Notes: a model not told the origin generated them from the letters alone. Positions 1 to 7,388 are shown, numbered from the stretch's first letter. The stretch is 9,397 nucleotides of DNA from Clostridia bacterium (GCA_017395885.1 JAFQNM010000196.1:1-9397), one strand, 5' to 3'. Translations and numbers: made by a program.

Positions 1-1055
1 AAATGCCATGTGATCTTTCCGGCGTTATGTTTATTGCAACCGCCAATACCCTCGATACGATCCCCCGTCCCCTTCTTGACAGAATGGAGGTCATCGAGCT
101 CACATCATATACCAAAAACGAAAAATGCTCCATTGCGGAGAATCATCTTATACCCAAGCAGCTTAAACGCCACGGACTCAGCAAAAGAGCTCTCAGGCTC
201 AACAGAGCTGTTATTGAAGCTATGATCGACGGATACACAAGAGAGTCCGGTGTCCGTAACCTTGAAAGAGAGATCGCCTCCCTTTGCAGAAAAGTGGCAA
301 GAATACTGGTGGAGACCGAAAAAAAGAGCGTTTCTGTTACCCCAAACAATCTTCACACCTTCCTCGGACCTAAAAAATTCCTTGATGAGGAAAGGGATAG
401 CGAGAATCTTATAGGCGTTGTTAACGGACTTGCCTACACCTCTGTAGGCGGAGATGTTCTGAAGGTTGAGACCTCTGTTATGGACGGTACCGGCAAGCTT
501 GAGCTGACAGGCACACTGGGAGACGTTATGAAGGAGTCGGCAAAAATTGCCGTCAGCTACATACGAGCTCACGCCGAGGAGCTTTCCGTTCCCGCAGATT
601 TTTATAAGACCAAGGATATTCACATACACGTTCCCGAGGGCGCCACTCCTAAGGACGGCCCCTCTGCAGGAGTTACGATTCTCTCCTCTCTTGTCAGCAC
701 GCTCAGCGGTATTGCCGTCAGGTGTGATACTGCAATGACAGGCGAGCTTACCCTTACCGGAAGAGTTCTTCCCATAGGCGGACTTAAGGAAAAGACTACA
801 GCTGCCTGGAACGCAGGTATTACCAGAGTTATCATTCCCGAGGCTAACGTTCCCGATCTTCAGGAGATCGATCCTATAGTTCGAGAAAAGCTTACGTTTA
901 TCCCCTGCAAGCGTTGCGAGCAGGTTCTTCGGGAAATACTTACTAATGCCCCCTCTGCACGGTGCGCAACTCAGCAAACGGCCTCTCATCACATACCTGC
1001 AGAGCCCCCGAAAAGAAATCACGGTGCCTGTATGTCTCTCAAGGATAACACCTGA
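1..1055 (+). CDS. lon: ATP-dependent protease Lon, C-terminal half (5' partial)
   Basis: Cytoplasmic AAA+ serine protease that degrades misfolded and regulatory proteins. The reading frame is open to the left edge, with the first complete codon at base 3. The 350 visible residues cover the end of the AAA+ module and the whole protease domain, out of about 800 expected. Visible marks are sensor-1 ATAN (residues 12-15), the arginine-finger region PLLDRMEV, and sensor-2 in TRESGVRNLER. The protease domain carries the catalytic dyad Ser221 in DGPSAG and Lys264 in GGLKEK, 43 residues apart as in E. coli Lon (S679/K722). The Met at base 3 is internal: homologues read L-E-V-P before DLS, and the split codon ending in AA fits that Glu. 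After the usual end of the family (LREIL) there is a tail of about 38 residues rich in Ala, His, Cys and Pro. Lon next to engB is the common Firmicutes order. Confidence 0.97.
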   Translation, partial: MPCDLSGVMFIATANTLDTIPRPLLDRMEVIELTSYTKNEKCSIAENHLIPKQLKRHGLSKRALRLNRAVIEAMIDGYTRESGVRNLEREIASLCRKVARILVETEKKSVSVTPNNLHTFLGPKKFLDEERDSENLIGVVNGLAYTSVGGDVLKVETSVMDGTGKLELTGTLGDVMKESAKIAVSYIRAHAEELSVPADFYKTKDIHIHVPEGATPKDGPSAGVTILSSLVSTLSGIAVRCDTAMTGELTLTGRVLPIGGLKEKTTAAWNAGITRVIIPEANVPDLQEIDPIVREKLTFIPCKRCEQVLREILTNAPSARCATQQTASHHIPAEPPKRNHGACMSLKDNT

Positions 1056-1096
1056 TTAAATACTTCGGCAATTTATCCGGCCGAAAAGGAGTCTCT

Positions 1097-1690
1097 ATGA
1101 AACTTAATCTTAATAATACTTCTCTTCTTATTTCTGCAGGAGTACCAAAGCAGTTTCCGGCACTCGTTGTGCCTCAGGTAGCTTTTTCCGGCCGTTCAAA
1201 CGTTGGTAAGAGCTCTCTCATCAATTCTTTGCTCCAGAGAAAATCTCTGGCAAGAGTCAGCTCAACCCCAGGAAAAACAGTTACCGTAAATTTCTATTCC
1301 GTAGACTCCAAGCTTCTTCTCGTTGACCTTCCCGGATACGGATTTGCCAAGCGCACATATGAGGACAAAAAAAGATGGTCTGCACTTACTGATGCATATT
1401 TTACAGGCAATAATAACATAGACCTTCTGCGCTGTGTCGTTCAGCTGATAGACGGAAAGGTAGGACCTACAGCAGACGATGTTCAGATGCTTGATTATCT
1501 CACAGAAGCGAATCTCCCCTTCATTATCGTTTACACCAAGGTTGACAAGCTGAATGCAACTCAAAAGAAAGCTCTTGCAGCTTCTATGGGTAAATACGAG
1601 AGTGCTTCTGCCGAGATTATGTACTCCTCAGAGACCCGTGAGGGTCGTGAAGAGGTATGGAATACTATATTGAAAATGTGCGAGCGTTAA
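1097..1690 (+). CDS. engB: Ribosome biogenesis GTPase EngB (YsxC/YihA)
   Basis: Essential TRAFAC GTPase that helps assemble the large ribosomal subunit. At 197 residues it is a normal length for the family. All G motifs are present: G1 GRSNVGKS (32-39), G2 TPGKT (57-61), G3 DLPG followed by the family-typical YGFAK (77-85), G4 TKVD (147-150) and a G5-like SSE (177-179). The start is supported by AAAAGGAG at 1084-1091, five bases before the ATG. It lies 41 bp after lon, in the conserved clpX-lon-engB arrangement, and is probably co-transcribed with lon. A 6-bp inverted repeat (1064-1069/1080-1085) sits just before its ribosome binding site. Nothing in the protein is unusual. Confidence 0.97.
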   Translation: MKLNLNNTSLLISAGVPKQFPALVVPQVAFSGRSNVGKSSLINSLLQRKSLARVSSTPGKTVTVNFYSVDSKLLLVDLPGYGFAKRTYEDKKRWSALTDAYFTGNNNIDLLRCVVQLIDGKVGPTADDVQMLDYLTEANLPFIIVYTKVDKLNATQKKALAASMGKYESASAEIMYSSETREGREEVWNTILKMCER

Positions 1691-1716
1691 CAGTTGCACA
1701 GAAAGAGTTTTAACAA

Positions 1717-2427
1717 ATGATCTACAGTCTTTTGGTTTCGCTTGGAAGAGGAGCCTCCCTCAGAGACGTCCTTCCCGGCATACTTTTTACAATCATAGTA
1801 GTGCTCTTCTCTCTCTCCTTTCATGAAATGAGCCATGCTTTTATTGCATACAAGCTTGGCGACCCTACAGCCAGGAATTTGGGAAGGATCACACTCAACC
1901 CCAAAAAGCATCTTGACCCTATGGGCACGGTTTGTATGATGCTATTTGGATTTGGATGGGCAAAGCCCGTTCCTATCAACACCAGAAACTTCAAGAAGCC
2001 CCGCTCAGGTCTTGCACTTTCTTCTCTTGCGGGCCCCGTTTCAAACCTGATACTTGCTTTTGTATCAATGCTACTCTGGGCACTTGTACTGGTATTTCTA
2101 CCGGTTCCTGCCGGGATAAATGCTGCAACGACATTCGGCGGAAAGCTTTTGTTTTTCCTTAAAGAGCTTCTGATGTATTTTCACGTTCTTAACCTATACC
2201 TTGCTGTATTCAATCTGCTTCCCATCCCTCCTCTTGACGGATCAAATATTCTCTTTATGTTTCTTCCCTCAAAGGCACTTTACTTTATCCAGCAGCATGA
2301 GCCAACTATTCGCATAGTTCTTTTTGTGCTACTGTTTATGGGAGCACTTTCCGGTATCATCGGAACAATATCCACTCTTATAAGCAACGGAATGCTTTGG
2401 ATAATCACTTTAATACCGGGTATCTGA
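1717..2427 (+). CDS. Site-2 protease family (peptidase M50) membrane protein
   Basis: Predicted integral-membrane zinc metalloprotease of 236 residues; its substrate is unknown. The zinc-binding motif HEMSH lies at 36-40, inside the first hydrophobic helix (about 20-45) and followed by AFIAYKLGDPTA, a typical M50B pattern. The third zinc ligand is in the second motif, NLLPIPPLDG (166-175), with Asp174. SSLAGPVSN (102-110) matches the conserved AGPxxN loop. Hydrophobic segments at about 111-131, 145-170 and 195-235 give a polytopic protein. There is no PDZ domain, so it is the minimal YwhC/YdcS-type form rather than the RseP/RasP type. The ATG is preceded by a weak AAAGAG at 1702-1707. It ends one base before scpA starts, so its translation is probably coupled to scpA. 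This gene next to scpAB is common in Clostridia, to my knowledge, but a functional link is not established. Confidence 0.93.
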   Translation: MIYSLLVSLGRGASLRDVLPGILFTIIVVLFSLSFHEMSHAFIAYKLGDPTARNLGRITLNPKKHLDPMGTVCMMLFGFGWAKPVPINTRNFKKPRSGLALSSLAGPVSNLILAFVSMLLWALVLVFLPVPAGINAATTFGGKLLFFLKELLMYFHVLNLYLAVFNLLPIPPLDGSNILFMFLPSKALYFIQQHEPTIRIVLFVLLFMGALSGIIGTISTLISNGMLWIITLIPGI

Positions 2428-2428
2428 T

Positions 2429-3214
2429 ATGGAAGCTTTGAATTATAAACTTGAAAAGTTTGAGGGACCCCTTGATCTGTGCCTCACACTTATAAAAAAG
2501 AACAAAATGAGCATAGAGGATATTCAGATATCCGTTCTGTGCGATCAGTATATGGATTATATAAACAGCATGGAATCGGCAGATATTGAGCTTTCAAGCG
2601 AATTTCTGCTGATGGCAAGCGAGCTTATGCTGATCAAAAGTAAAATGCTTCTGCCCCGCAACGAAGAGGAAGAGGAGGATCCACGAGCAGCTCTTGCTGC
2701 TGCGGTTCTTGAATATCAGCGTGCAAAGGAGGCCTCAACATATCTGAAGGATATGTTTGCCGAATACGGTCTTCGTATGGTCAAGGACACAGATGAAATC
2801 GCACCTGATAAGACCTATGTTGCAGATCACAAGGTCGAGCTTCTTTCTCAGGCCCTTATAAAGGTCATGACTCAGGTAAGAGTTACGGACACCGAGGCTC
2901 GTGAGCGCTTCAAGCCTCTAATCGCAAAAAAGCAGGTTTCTGTTGCCTCTATAGTGGAAAACCTTGCCCGCCGTCTCAAAGGCGGAAGAAGGGTGAACCT
3001 TGAGGGCTTTTTCAGAAGTGCTGAATCGAGAGGTGAGCTTGTTTCAATGTTCCTGGCTATGCTCGAGCTTTTAAAAAGCGGTGTTCTCGTTCTCGATGAG
3101 TCTGAGACCGAGCAAAGCAGCGAGGGTGTTATTGATGCTATTTCAGGCGTTTCCGTTGCTCTCAGAGAAGGCGCTGATATTTCCAGCCTAACAGAAATAA
3201 TTAAAGACGAATAA
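2429..3214 (+). CDS. scpA: Segregation and condensation protein A (kleisin)
   Basis: Kleisin subunit of the bacterial SMC-ScpAB condensin, which bridges the SMC heads and binds an ScpB dimer during chromosome segregation. At 261 residues it has the usual length. The N-terminal hallmark runs YKLEKFEGPLDLCLTLI (6-22) with the following KMSIEDI, and the helical SMC-neck-binding region SSEFLLMASELMLIKSKMLL comes at about 56-75. An acidic stretch (EEEEED, 79-84) begins the flexible ScpB-binding middle. The C-terminal winged-helix domain (about 180-250) contains the usual FLAMLELLKSG pattern (208-218). The ATG lies one base after the stop of the M50 gene and has only a weak upstream GGG (2418-2420), which suggests translational coupling. 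scpB follows after 14 bp. Confidence 0.97.
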   Translation: MEALNYKLEKFEGPLDLCLTLIKKNKMSIEDIQISVLCDQYMDYINSMESADIELSSEFLLMASELMLIKSKMLLPRNEEEEEDPRAALAAAVLEYQRAKEASTYLKDMFAEYGLRMVKDTDEIAPDKTYVADHKVELLSQALIKVMTQVRVTDTEARERFKPLIAKKQVSVASIVENLARRLKGGRRVNLEGFFRSAESRGELVSMFLAMLELLKSGVLVLDESETEQSSEGVIDAISGVSVALREGADISSLTEIIKDE

Positions 3215-3228
3215 ACAAGGAACCGATC

Positions 3229-3918
3229 ATGGAAACAGTAATCATAGATGAAGTGATGCCCTCTGAGGATAATTCCGAGGAGAATCTTGAGGCTGAAGAG
3301 GTCGTCACTCTCAATATAGTCGAGGAAGATCCTCCTGAGGGTCTTGATATTCCTCATACACAAAAAATCATAGAGGCAATACTTTTTGCCGCAGGTTATC
3401 CTGTTGGCTATGCCACACTTGCTAAGGTTCTGGAGATCACCCCCGGAGCAGTTAAGAAGATCGTTAGAGACTTTGCAGCAGAATACAACAGAGAGGACGG
3501 TCCTATTCCTCGCGGAATAATGCTTATAACCTTTGACTCCTCCTGTCAGCTATGCACAAAGGAGCAGTTCGGCCAGTACGTACGAGATGCACTCGGTATC
3601 AGACGAGGCGGAAACCTCTCTCAGTCTTCGATCGAAACTCTTGCCGTTATTGCATATAACGAGCCTGTCACACGTGCATTTGTAGACACGGTTCGCGGTG
3701 TTGACTCAAGCTATGCCGTTACAAACCTGCGCGAAAAAGAACTGATCGAGCCCTGCGGAAGACTTGATGTTCCCGGAAGGCCCAGGCTTTACAGAACAAC
3801 AAATAATTTTCTTCGGGTATTCGGCCTCACAAGCCTTGAGGAGCTTCCGGACGTGCCCGTACCCACCTCAGATATCCAGCAGCTTTCCATTGAGTCTGAG
3901 GAATCTGAAAACAACTGA
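3229..3918 (+). CDS. scpB: Segregation and condensation protein B
   Basis: Winged-helix partner of ScpA in the SMC condensin complex; it dimerises and wraps the ScpA linker. The length is 229 residues. The conserved core starts at about residue 43 (HTQKIIEAILFAAGYPV). It contains LSQSSIETLAVIAYNEPVTR (130-149), the most diagnostic stretch, followed by VRGVDS (155-160) and the second winged-helix end GRLDVPGRPRLYRTT (177-191). In front of the core is an acidic extension of about 42 residues with 15 Asp/Glu and no Lys or Arg before Lys46. The chosen ATG has AAGGAA at 3217-3222 with good spacing. A later start at Met10 would keep most of the extension, so the acidic arm seems genuine. Confidence 0.96.
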   Translation: METVIIDEVMPSEDNSEENLEAEEVVTLNIVEEDPPEGLDIPHTQKIIEAILFAAGYPVGYATLAKVLEITPGAVKKIVRDFAAEYNREDGPIPRGIMLITFDSSCQLCTKEQFGQYVRDALGIRRGGNLSQSSIETLAVIAYNEPVTRAFVDTVRGVDSSYAVTNLREKELIEPCGRLDVPGRPRLYRTTNNFLRVFGLTSLEELPDVPVPTSDIQQLSIESEESENN

Positions 3919-3938
3919 TTCTGAAAGGATGTGAGAAT

Positions 3939-4655
3939 ATGGTAGCGCTGTATATCGTTCTTGGAATAATACTGCTTATCGCTCTTATTCTCCTCCTTAA
4001 CGTTCACTTATATTATAAGCTTGATGGCAAAAAGTTTACGCTTTATGTAAGGGTGGGGCCTGTTAAGATCAAGCTCTTACCTAAGAGAAAGAAAAAGCTA
4101 AACTACAAAAAGCTTGCAAAAAAGCTAAGAGGGCGAAAAATCAGCACAATTAGATTCCGCCAAAAGCCAAAATCCAGTGACAACAGCCTTGATATTAAAG
4201 CCTTGCTCAGTGACCTTCAGATCGACAGTATGATCGAGGAAATATCAAAAGCATCCGGCAATCCCGAGCTGACAAAGCTGTTGTTGAACTCAGCCAAAGA
4301 TTTTGCCCTTAAATTCAAAACTCTTCTTCATACAAAAATCAAGCACGTGTATATTACTGTTGACGAAGGCGATGCAGCCAAGACCTGCATCCGCTGCGGA
4401 GTTTTAAACCAGGCCGTTGCATATGTTCTGGAGTTTTTTAACATATTTACAAATATGAAGCCCATGTCGTCAAGCGCCTCGGTTGCCGTTATTCCCTCCT
4501 TCGACAACAGTGGATACGCTTTTCGTATTGAGGGGAGCTTCAGGATCAGGATCATCAGCATTCTGAGTTCATTCATATCATCCGTATTCAAAAGCTTAGC
4601 GGCTCAAGACCGTATTAAATTAAACATTCAAACACGAAAGGATATAAAAAAATGA
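3939..4655 (+). CDS. DUF2953 membrane-anchored protein (YtfI-like)
   Basis: Protein of 238 residues with one N-terminal membrane helix (about 3-22), then a strongly basic stretch (about 48-76, many Lys/Arg) and a mixed alpha/beta domain. The diagnostic DUF2953 region is HVYITVDEGDAAKTCIRCGV (136-155), with helix QAVAYVLEFFNIF (158-170) after it. In B. subtilis the same family (YtfI) sits directly before YtfJ/GerW, and the same pairing is seen here: the stop overlaps the next start as ATGA (4652-4655). This supports a sporulation role, but its biochemical function is unknown. The start is backed by AAAGGATG at 3924-3931, eight bases before the ATG. The helix-then-basic pattern suggests a single-pass protein with the bulk either in the cytoplasm or in the intermembrane space of the forespore; the sequence alone does not decide this. 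Confidence 0.88.
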   Translation: MVALYIVLGIILLIALILLLNVHLYYKLDGKKFTLYVRVGPVKIKLLPKRKKKLNYKKLAKKLRGRKISTIRFRQKPKSSDNSLDIKALLSDLQIDSMIEEISKASGNPELTKLLLNSAKDFALKFKTLLHTKIKHVYITVDEGDAAKTCIRCGVLNQAVAYVLEFFNIFTNMKPMSSSASVAVIPSFDNSGYAFRIEGSFRIRIISILSSFISSVFKSLAAQDRIKLNIQTRKDIKK

Positions 4656-5074
4656 GCGAGAACAAAATGACGGATATTATCCGTGCATCTATCGACAGCA
4701 TCAAGTCCTCATTTGATGCAAACACCGTAACCGGAGACCCTATTACAACTGCCAACGGCACAGTTATTATTCCCGTTTCAAAGCTCAGCGTTGGCTTTGC
4801 AACCGGCGGTATAGACTACCTTGGCAAAAATGCAACTGCTTCCTCCAAGAACAACTTCGGCGGTGGCGGCGGTACGGGTGTTTCTGTAACTCCCGTTGCT
4901 TTTATTGTTGTTACGCCCAACGGCAGCGTTGAGATGCTCAGTGTTGAAAATCCCGTTCCGGCTCCTCAGGATACAGTTTCTCAGATCATCAATGCTATCG
5001 AAAGATCTCCTGACCTTATCGAGAGATTCAAGGCTGTTTTCTCAAAGAAAAAGGAAGAGGCTCCTGCCGAATAA
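4652..5074 (+). CDS. gerW: Sporulation protein GerW (YtfJ family)
   Basis: Small spore protein of 140 residues. B. subtilis GerW (YtfJ) is needed for normal germination with L-alanine and is made in the forespore. The family core is clear: NTVTGDPITTANGTVIIPVS (24-43) followed by KLSVGFATGG (44-53), then a glycine run GGGGGTGV (70-77) and SVTPVAFIVV (78-87). A helical end (about 108-131) and a charged tail KKKEEAPAE close the protein. There is no signal peptide. The ATG overlaps the DUF2953 stop by four bases and has AAAGGA at 4637-4642. Its presence is good evidence that the organism belongs to a spore-forming lineage, although some non-sporulating relatives keep the gene. Confidence 0.94.
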   Translation: MSENKMTDIIRASIDSIKSSFDANTVTGDPITTANGTVIIPVSKLSVGFATGGIDYLGKNATASSKNNFGGGGGTGVSVTPVAFIVVTPNGSVEMLSVENPVPAPQDTVSQIINAIERSPDLIERFKAVFSKKKEEAPAE

Positions 5075-5143
5075 TACTGCCAATGCATAATATCCCGAAA
5101 CTTTGAGATGATAATAATATCAGTTATCTGAAAGGCCAGGGAT

Positions 5144-6202
5144 ATGATAAAAAGATTCATCGCAGCTATACTCTCAGTTTTTGCTCTGATGCCGTTGTCT
5201 GCTAAAGCAGATAACGTATATGGGCTTTCTCTCAGCGCCCAAAGTGCTGTTCTTATGGAGGCAGACAGCAAATCTACTGTTTTTGAAAAGAATGCATCGC
5301 AAAAAATGCCAATGGCCAGCACCACCAAGATAATGACGGCGCTCGTTGTGCTTGAAAACCTTAGTCTCTCCCATGAGTTTAAGGTAAACGAGGCTGCTGT
5401 CGGTACAGAGGGAACAAGCGCATATTTACAAAAGGGCGATACGCTTACCGTTGAGGCTGCTCTTTATGCCCTTCTCCTTCAGAGTGCAAACGATGCAGCA
5501 AACGCACTGGCCTATGAGCTGTGTGGCAGTATTGAGGATTTTGCAGCCCTGATGAACGCAAAAGCGTCAGAGCTTTCGCTGAAAAACACATCCTTCAAAA
5601 ACCCAAGCGGCCTTCCCGCAGACGGACATTTTACTACGGCAAGGGATCTTGCATACTTAGGCGCAGTTTGTATTGAAAACGAGGATTTCAAAAGAATCGT
5701 TTCAACTAAAAGCGCTGATGTTAAAATCAACGGGAAAGACCGTACCTTTGTTAATCACAACAAGCTTCTTTCCCTATGTGAAGGAGCCTTCGGAATCAAA
5801 ACAGGCTTTACAAAGGAGAGCGGCAGATGCCTTGTTGGAGCCTGTGAGCGAAACGGGGTCAGGTTTGTCACCGTGACCCTTGATGCATCGTGCGACTGGA
5901 ACGACCACAGCAAAATGCTTCAATTCGGGTTTGAGAAATACCGATCTTATTTGCTATATAGCAAGGATAGCTTTATCATTGAGCTTCCCGTTGCCGGCAG
6001 AAGCACCTGCGTTTCACTGACAAGCGAGGGAGAAAAGCGTGTTTCTCTGCCTAAAGACAGCATAGTAACCGTTTCTGTGTTTGCTCCTTCCCTTTTAACT
6101 GCTCCAATATCTGCCGGAGATACTGTTGCAACTGCTGTATTTATTTGCGACGGTAAGGTGATATGCAAAACGGATCTAAAGGCCATTACGGAAGTTGAAT
6201 AA
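5144..6202 (+). CDS. Secreted D-alanyl-D-alanine carboxypeptidase (peptidase S11, DacB/DacF type)
   Basis: Class C low-molecular-weight penicillin-binding protein that trims the terminal D-Ala from peptidoglycan stem peptides outside the membrane. It has 352 residues. A signal peptide (Lys3-Arg4, hydrophobic 5-18) has a likely cleavage site after AKA (20-22). The active-site motifs are complete: STTK (Ser59, Lys62), SAN (114-116) and KTG (219-221). NPSGL (153-157) and TARDL (165-169) are also typical. Residues from about 240 form the all-beta C-terminal domain of S11 enzymes. No amphipathic C-terminal membrane anchor is visible; the end is short and hydrophilic. The start has AAAGG at 5131-5135. 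The 69-bp gap before it is the largest within the gene train. Its place before rluB matches dacB (spore cortex PBP5*) of B. subtilis, so a cortex role is plausible but inferred. Confidence 0.94.
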   Translation: MIKRFIAAILSVFALMPLSAKADNVYGLSLSAQSAVLMEADSKSTVFEKNASQKMPMASTTKIMTALVVLENLSLSHEFKVNEAAVGTEGTSAYLQKGDTLTVEAALYALLLQSANDAANALAYELCGSIEDFAALMNAKASELSLKNTSFKNPSGLPADGHFTTARDLAYLGAVCIENEDFKRIVSTKSADVKINGKDRTFVNHNKLLSLCEGAFGIKTGFTKESGRCLVGACERNGVRFVTVTLDASCDWNDHSKMLQFGFEKYRSYLLYSKDSFIIELPVAGRSTCVSLTSEGEKRVSLPKDSIVTVSVFAPSLLTAPISAGDTVATAVFICDGKVICKTDLKAITEVE

Positions 6203-6204
6203 AT

Positions 6205-6957
6205 ATGGATAAAATCAAGCTACAAAAGTATTTTACCGACTGCGGAATTATGTCACGAAGGGCGGCCGAGCGTGAGATAGTGGCCGGAAACGTTACGGTT
6301 AACGGCTCCGTTGCCACCATCGGCGACAGAATAGACCCGGAGAATGACACCGTTATGTGGTCGGGCAAAACAATAATGCCTGCTTTTGACAGGCATACAT
6401 ATATTGCACTTAACAAGCCTCTCGGCTATGTCACCACAATGTCTGATGAAAAGGGCCGTAAAACTGCGGCAGACCTTGTATCAGACCTTGGTAAGAGAGT
6501 TTATCCCGTCGGAAGACTTGATATGTATTCTGAGGGGCTGATTATTTTTACCGATGACGGAGAGTTGGCAAATCGCCTGACACATCCGTCAAACGATTTT
6601 TCAAAAAAATATATTGTCAAGGTTAAGGGCGAATGCACTCAAAGGGATATTGATAACCTTCTTTCACCTATGGAGCTTGACGGATACAAGCTAAGACCGA
6701 TCAAGGCAATGCTTCTGAAATCCGGTGAATGTGACCGTGAGGGAAACGTATACTCAACAATTGCAATTACTCTTTTTGAGGGCAGAAATCGGCAGATCCG
6801 ACGTATGTGTGAAAAATGCGGACTTGTTGTTATGCGACTTCGCCGTATACGTGTCGGAAACATCAGACTTGGAGATCTTCCCATTGGCAAGTGGCGTCAC
6901 CTTACTGATGAAGAAATTGATTTTTTAAAGGAACAAGTAAAAAATGTTTGCAGTTAA
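6205..6957 (+). CDS. rluB: 23S rRNA pseudouridine synthase, RluB/RsuA family
   Basis: Converts a specific uridine in ribosomal RNA to pseudouridine. The length is 250 residues. An S4 RNA-binding domain (1-60) opens with KLQKYFTDCGIMSRRAAE, and the catalytic domain follows. Catalytic Asp106 is in PVGRLDMYSEGLI (101-113), and EGRNRQIRRM (192-201) is the family signature near the end of the active site. RHTYIALNKPLGYVTT (63-78) is also typical. The family contains RluB, RluE, RluF and RsuA; gene order after the D,D-carboxypeptidase and scpAB favours the RluB type (B. subtilis ypuL), with a target near position 2605 of 23S rRNA known for the family. The ATG follows the carboxypeptidase stop by two bases, with only a weak GGAAG upstream (6190-6194). 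Confidence 0.94.
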   Translation: MDKIKLQKYFTDCGIMSRRAAEREIVAGNVTVNGSVATIGDRIDPENDTVMWSGKTIMPAFDRHTYIALNKPLGYVTTMSDEKGRKTAADLVSDLGKRVYPVGRLDMYSEGLIIFTDDGELANRLTHPSNDFSKKYIVKVKGECTQRDIDNLLSPMELDGYKLRPIKAMLLKSGECDREGNVYSTIAITLFEGRNRQIRRMCEKCGLVVMRLRRIRVGNIRLGDLPIGKWRHLTDEEIDFLKEQVKNVCS

Positions 6958-7354
6958 ACCTCTACAGGACAAAAGCATTCAGAAAGAACTTTGCATGTTG
7001 CTCTCCACAGAATACATACCTGATTCACTTGCTTATTTTGCCGCAGACCTTGCTGATGACGGTTCATCGGTCACAGGTATTATCGGCATACTCCAGTTCA
7101 GAATGGGTGAGGAAGAGGCTGAGATACTTACTCTTGTGCCTGCCGCAGGCAAAGAATCAGATGAAGCTATGATAATAATGGAGCGCGCAGCCATGAGCTT
7201 TATGTGGCGAAGCGGAATGAAAAGGATGACAATGAAAGAGTCTGCCGGACCTGAGGCCGTTCTTTCAAGATCAGGCCTTCCCAAAAAGGACTTCACTTAC
7301 TTTGTTGACCTCGATCGTTTTTTTGATTCACCCTGCCACTATAATAAAAACTAA
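6944..7354 (+). CDS. Small GNAT-fold-like protein of unknown function
   Basis: Unassigned protein of 136 residues, the last gene of the train. The pattern resembles a compact GNAT acetyltransferase fold: strand SSVTGIIGILQFRM (41-54), strand EAEILTLVP (59-67), helix ESDEAMIIMERAAMSFMWRSG (71-91), then strand MKRMTMKE (92-99) and helix GPEAVLSRSG (102-111). The usual acetyl-CoA loop (Q/RxxGxG/A) between the central strand and helix is missing: that place reads AAGKESDEA. It may therefore be a degenerate or non-catalytic member. The reading frame overlaps the end of rluB by 14 nt, and AAAGGAAC (6927-6934) inside rluB serves as its ribosome binding site. A strong terminator begins at the base after its stop. 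The gene looks real from its coupling and protein-like composition; the function is open. Confidence 0.75.
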   Translation: MFAVKPLQDKSIQKELCMLLSTEYIPDSLAYFAADLADDGSSVTGIIGILQFRMGEEEAEILTLVPAAGKESDEAMIIMERAAMSFMWRSGMKRMTMKESAGPEAVLSRSGLPKKDFTYFVDLDRFFDSPCHYNKN

Positions 7355-7388
7355 GAAAGCCCCTGAATAGGGGCTTTCCTCTGTTTTT
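7355..7388. terminator. Bidirectional intrinsic terminator between convergent genes
   Basis: A 10-bp perfect GC-rich stem, GAAAGCCCCT (7355-7364) with AGGGGCTTTC (7369-7378), closes a 4-nt loop. On the plus strand TTTTT follows at 7384-7388; on the minus strand the stem is followed by TTAGTTTTTATTA. It starts at the base after the stop of the GNAT-like gene, and the convergent flavin reductase-rubredoxin gene ends at 7387. It therefore probably stops transcription from both sides. Confidence 0.9.

Noticed and set aside
105..1022. Long open frame on the minus strand, antisense to lon
   Set aside because: It lies wholly opposite the strongly conserved Lon protease domain, resembles no family I know, and follows from codon bias in lon.
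1687..1911. Small minus-strand frame opposite the start of the M50 protease gene
   Set aside because: It is antisense to the conserved HEMSH region and has no recognisable features or clear ribosome binding site.
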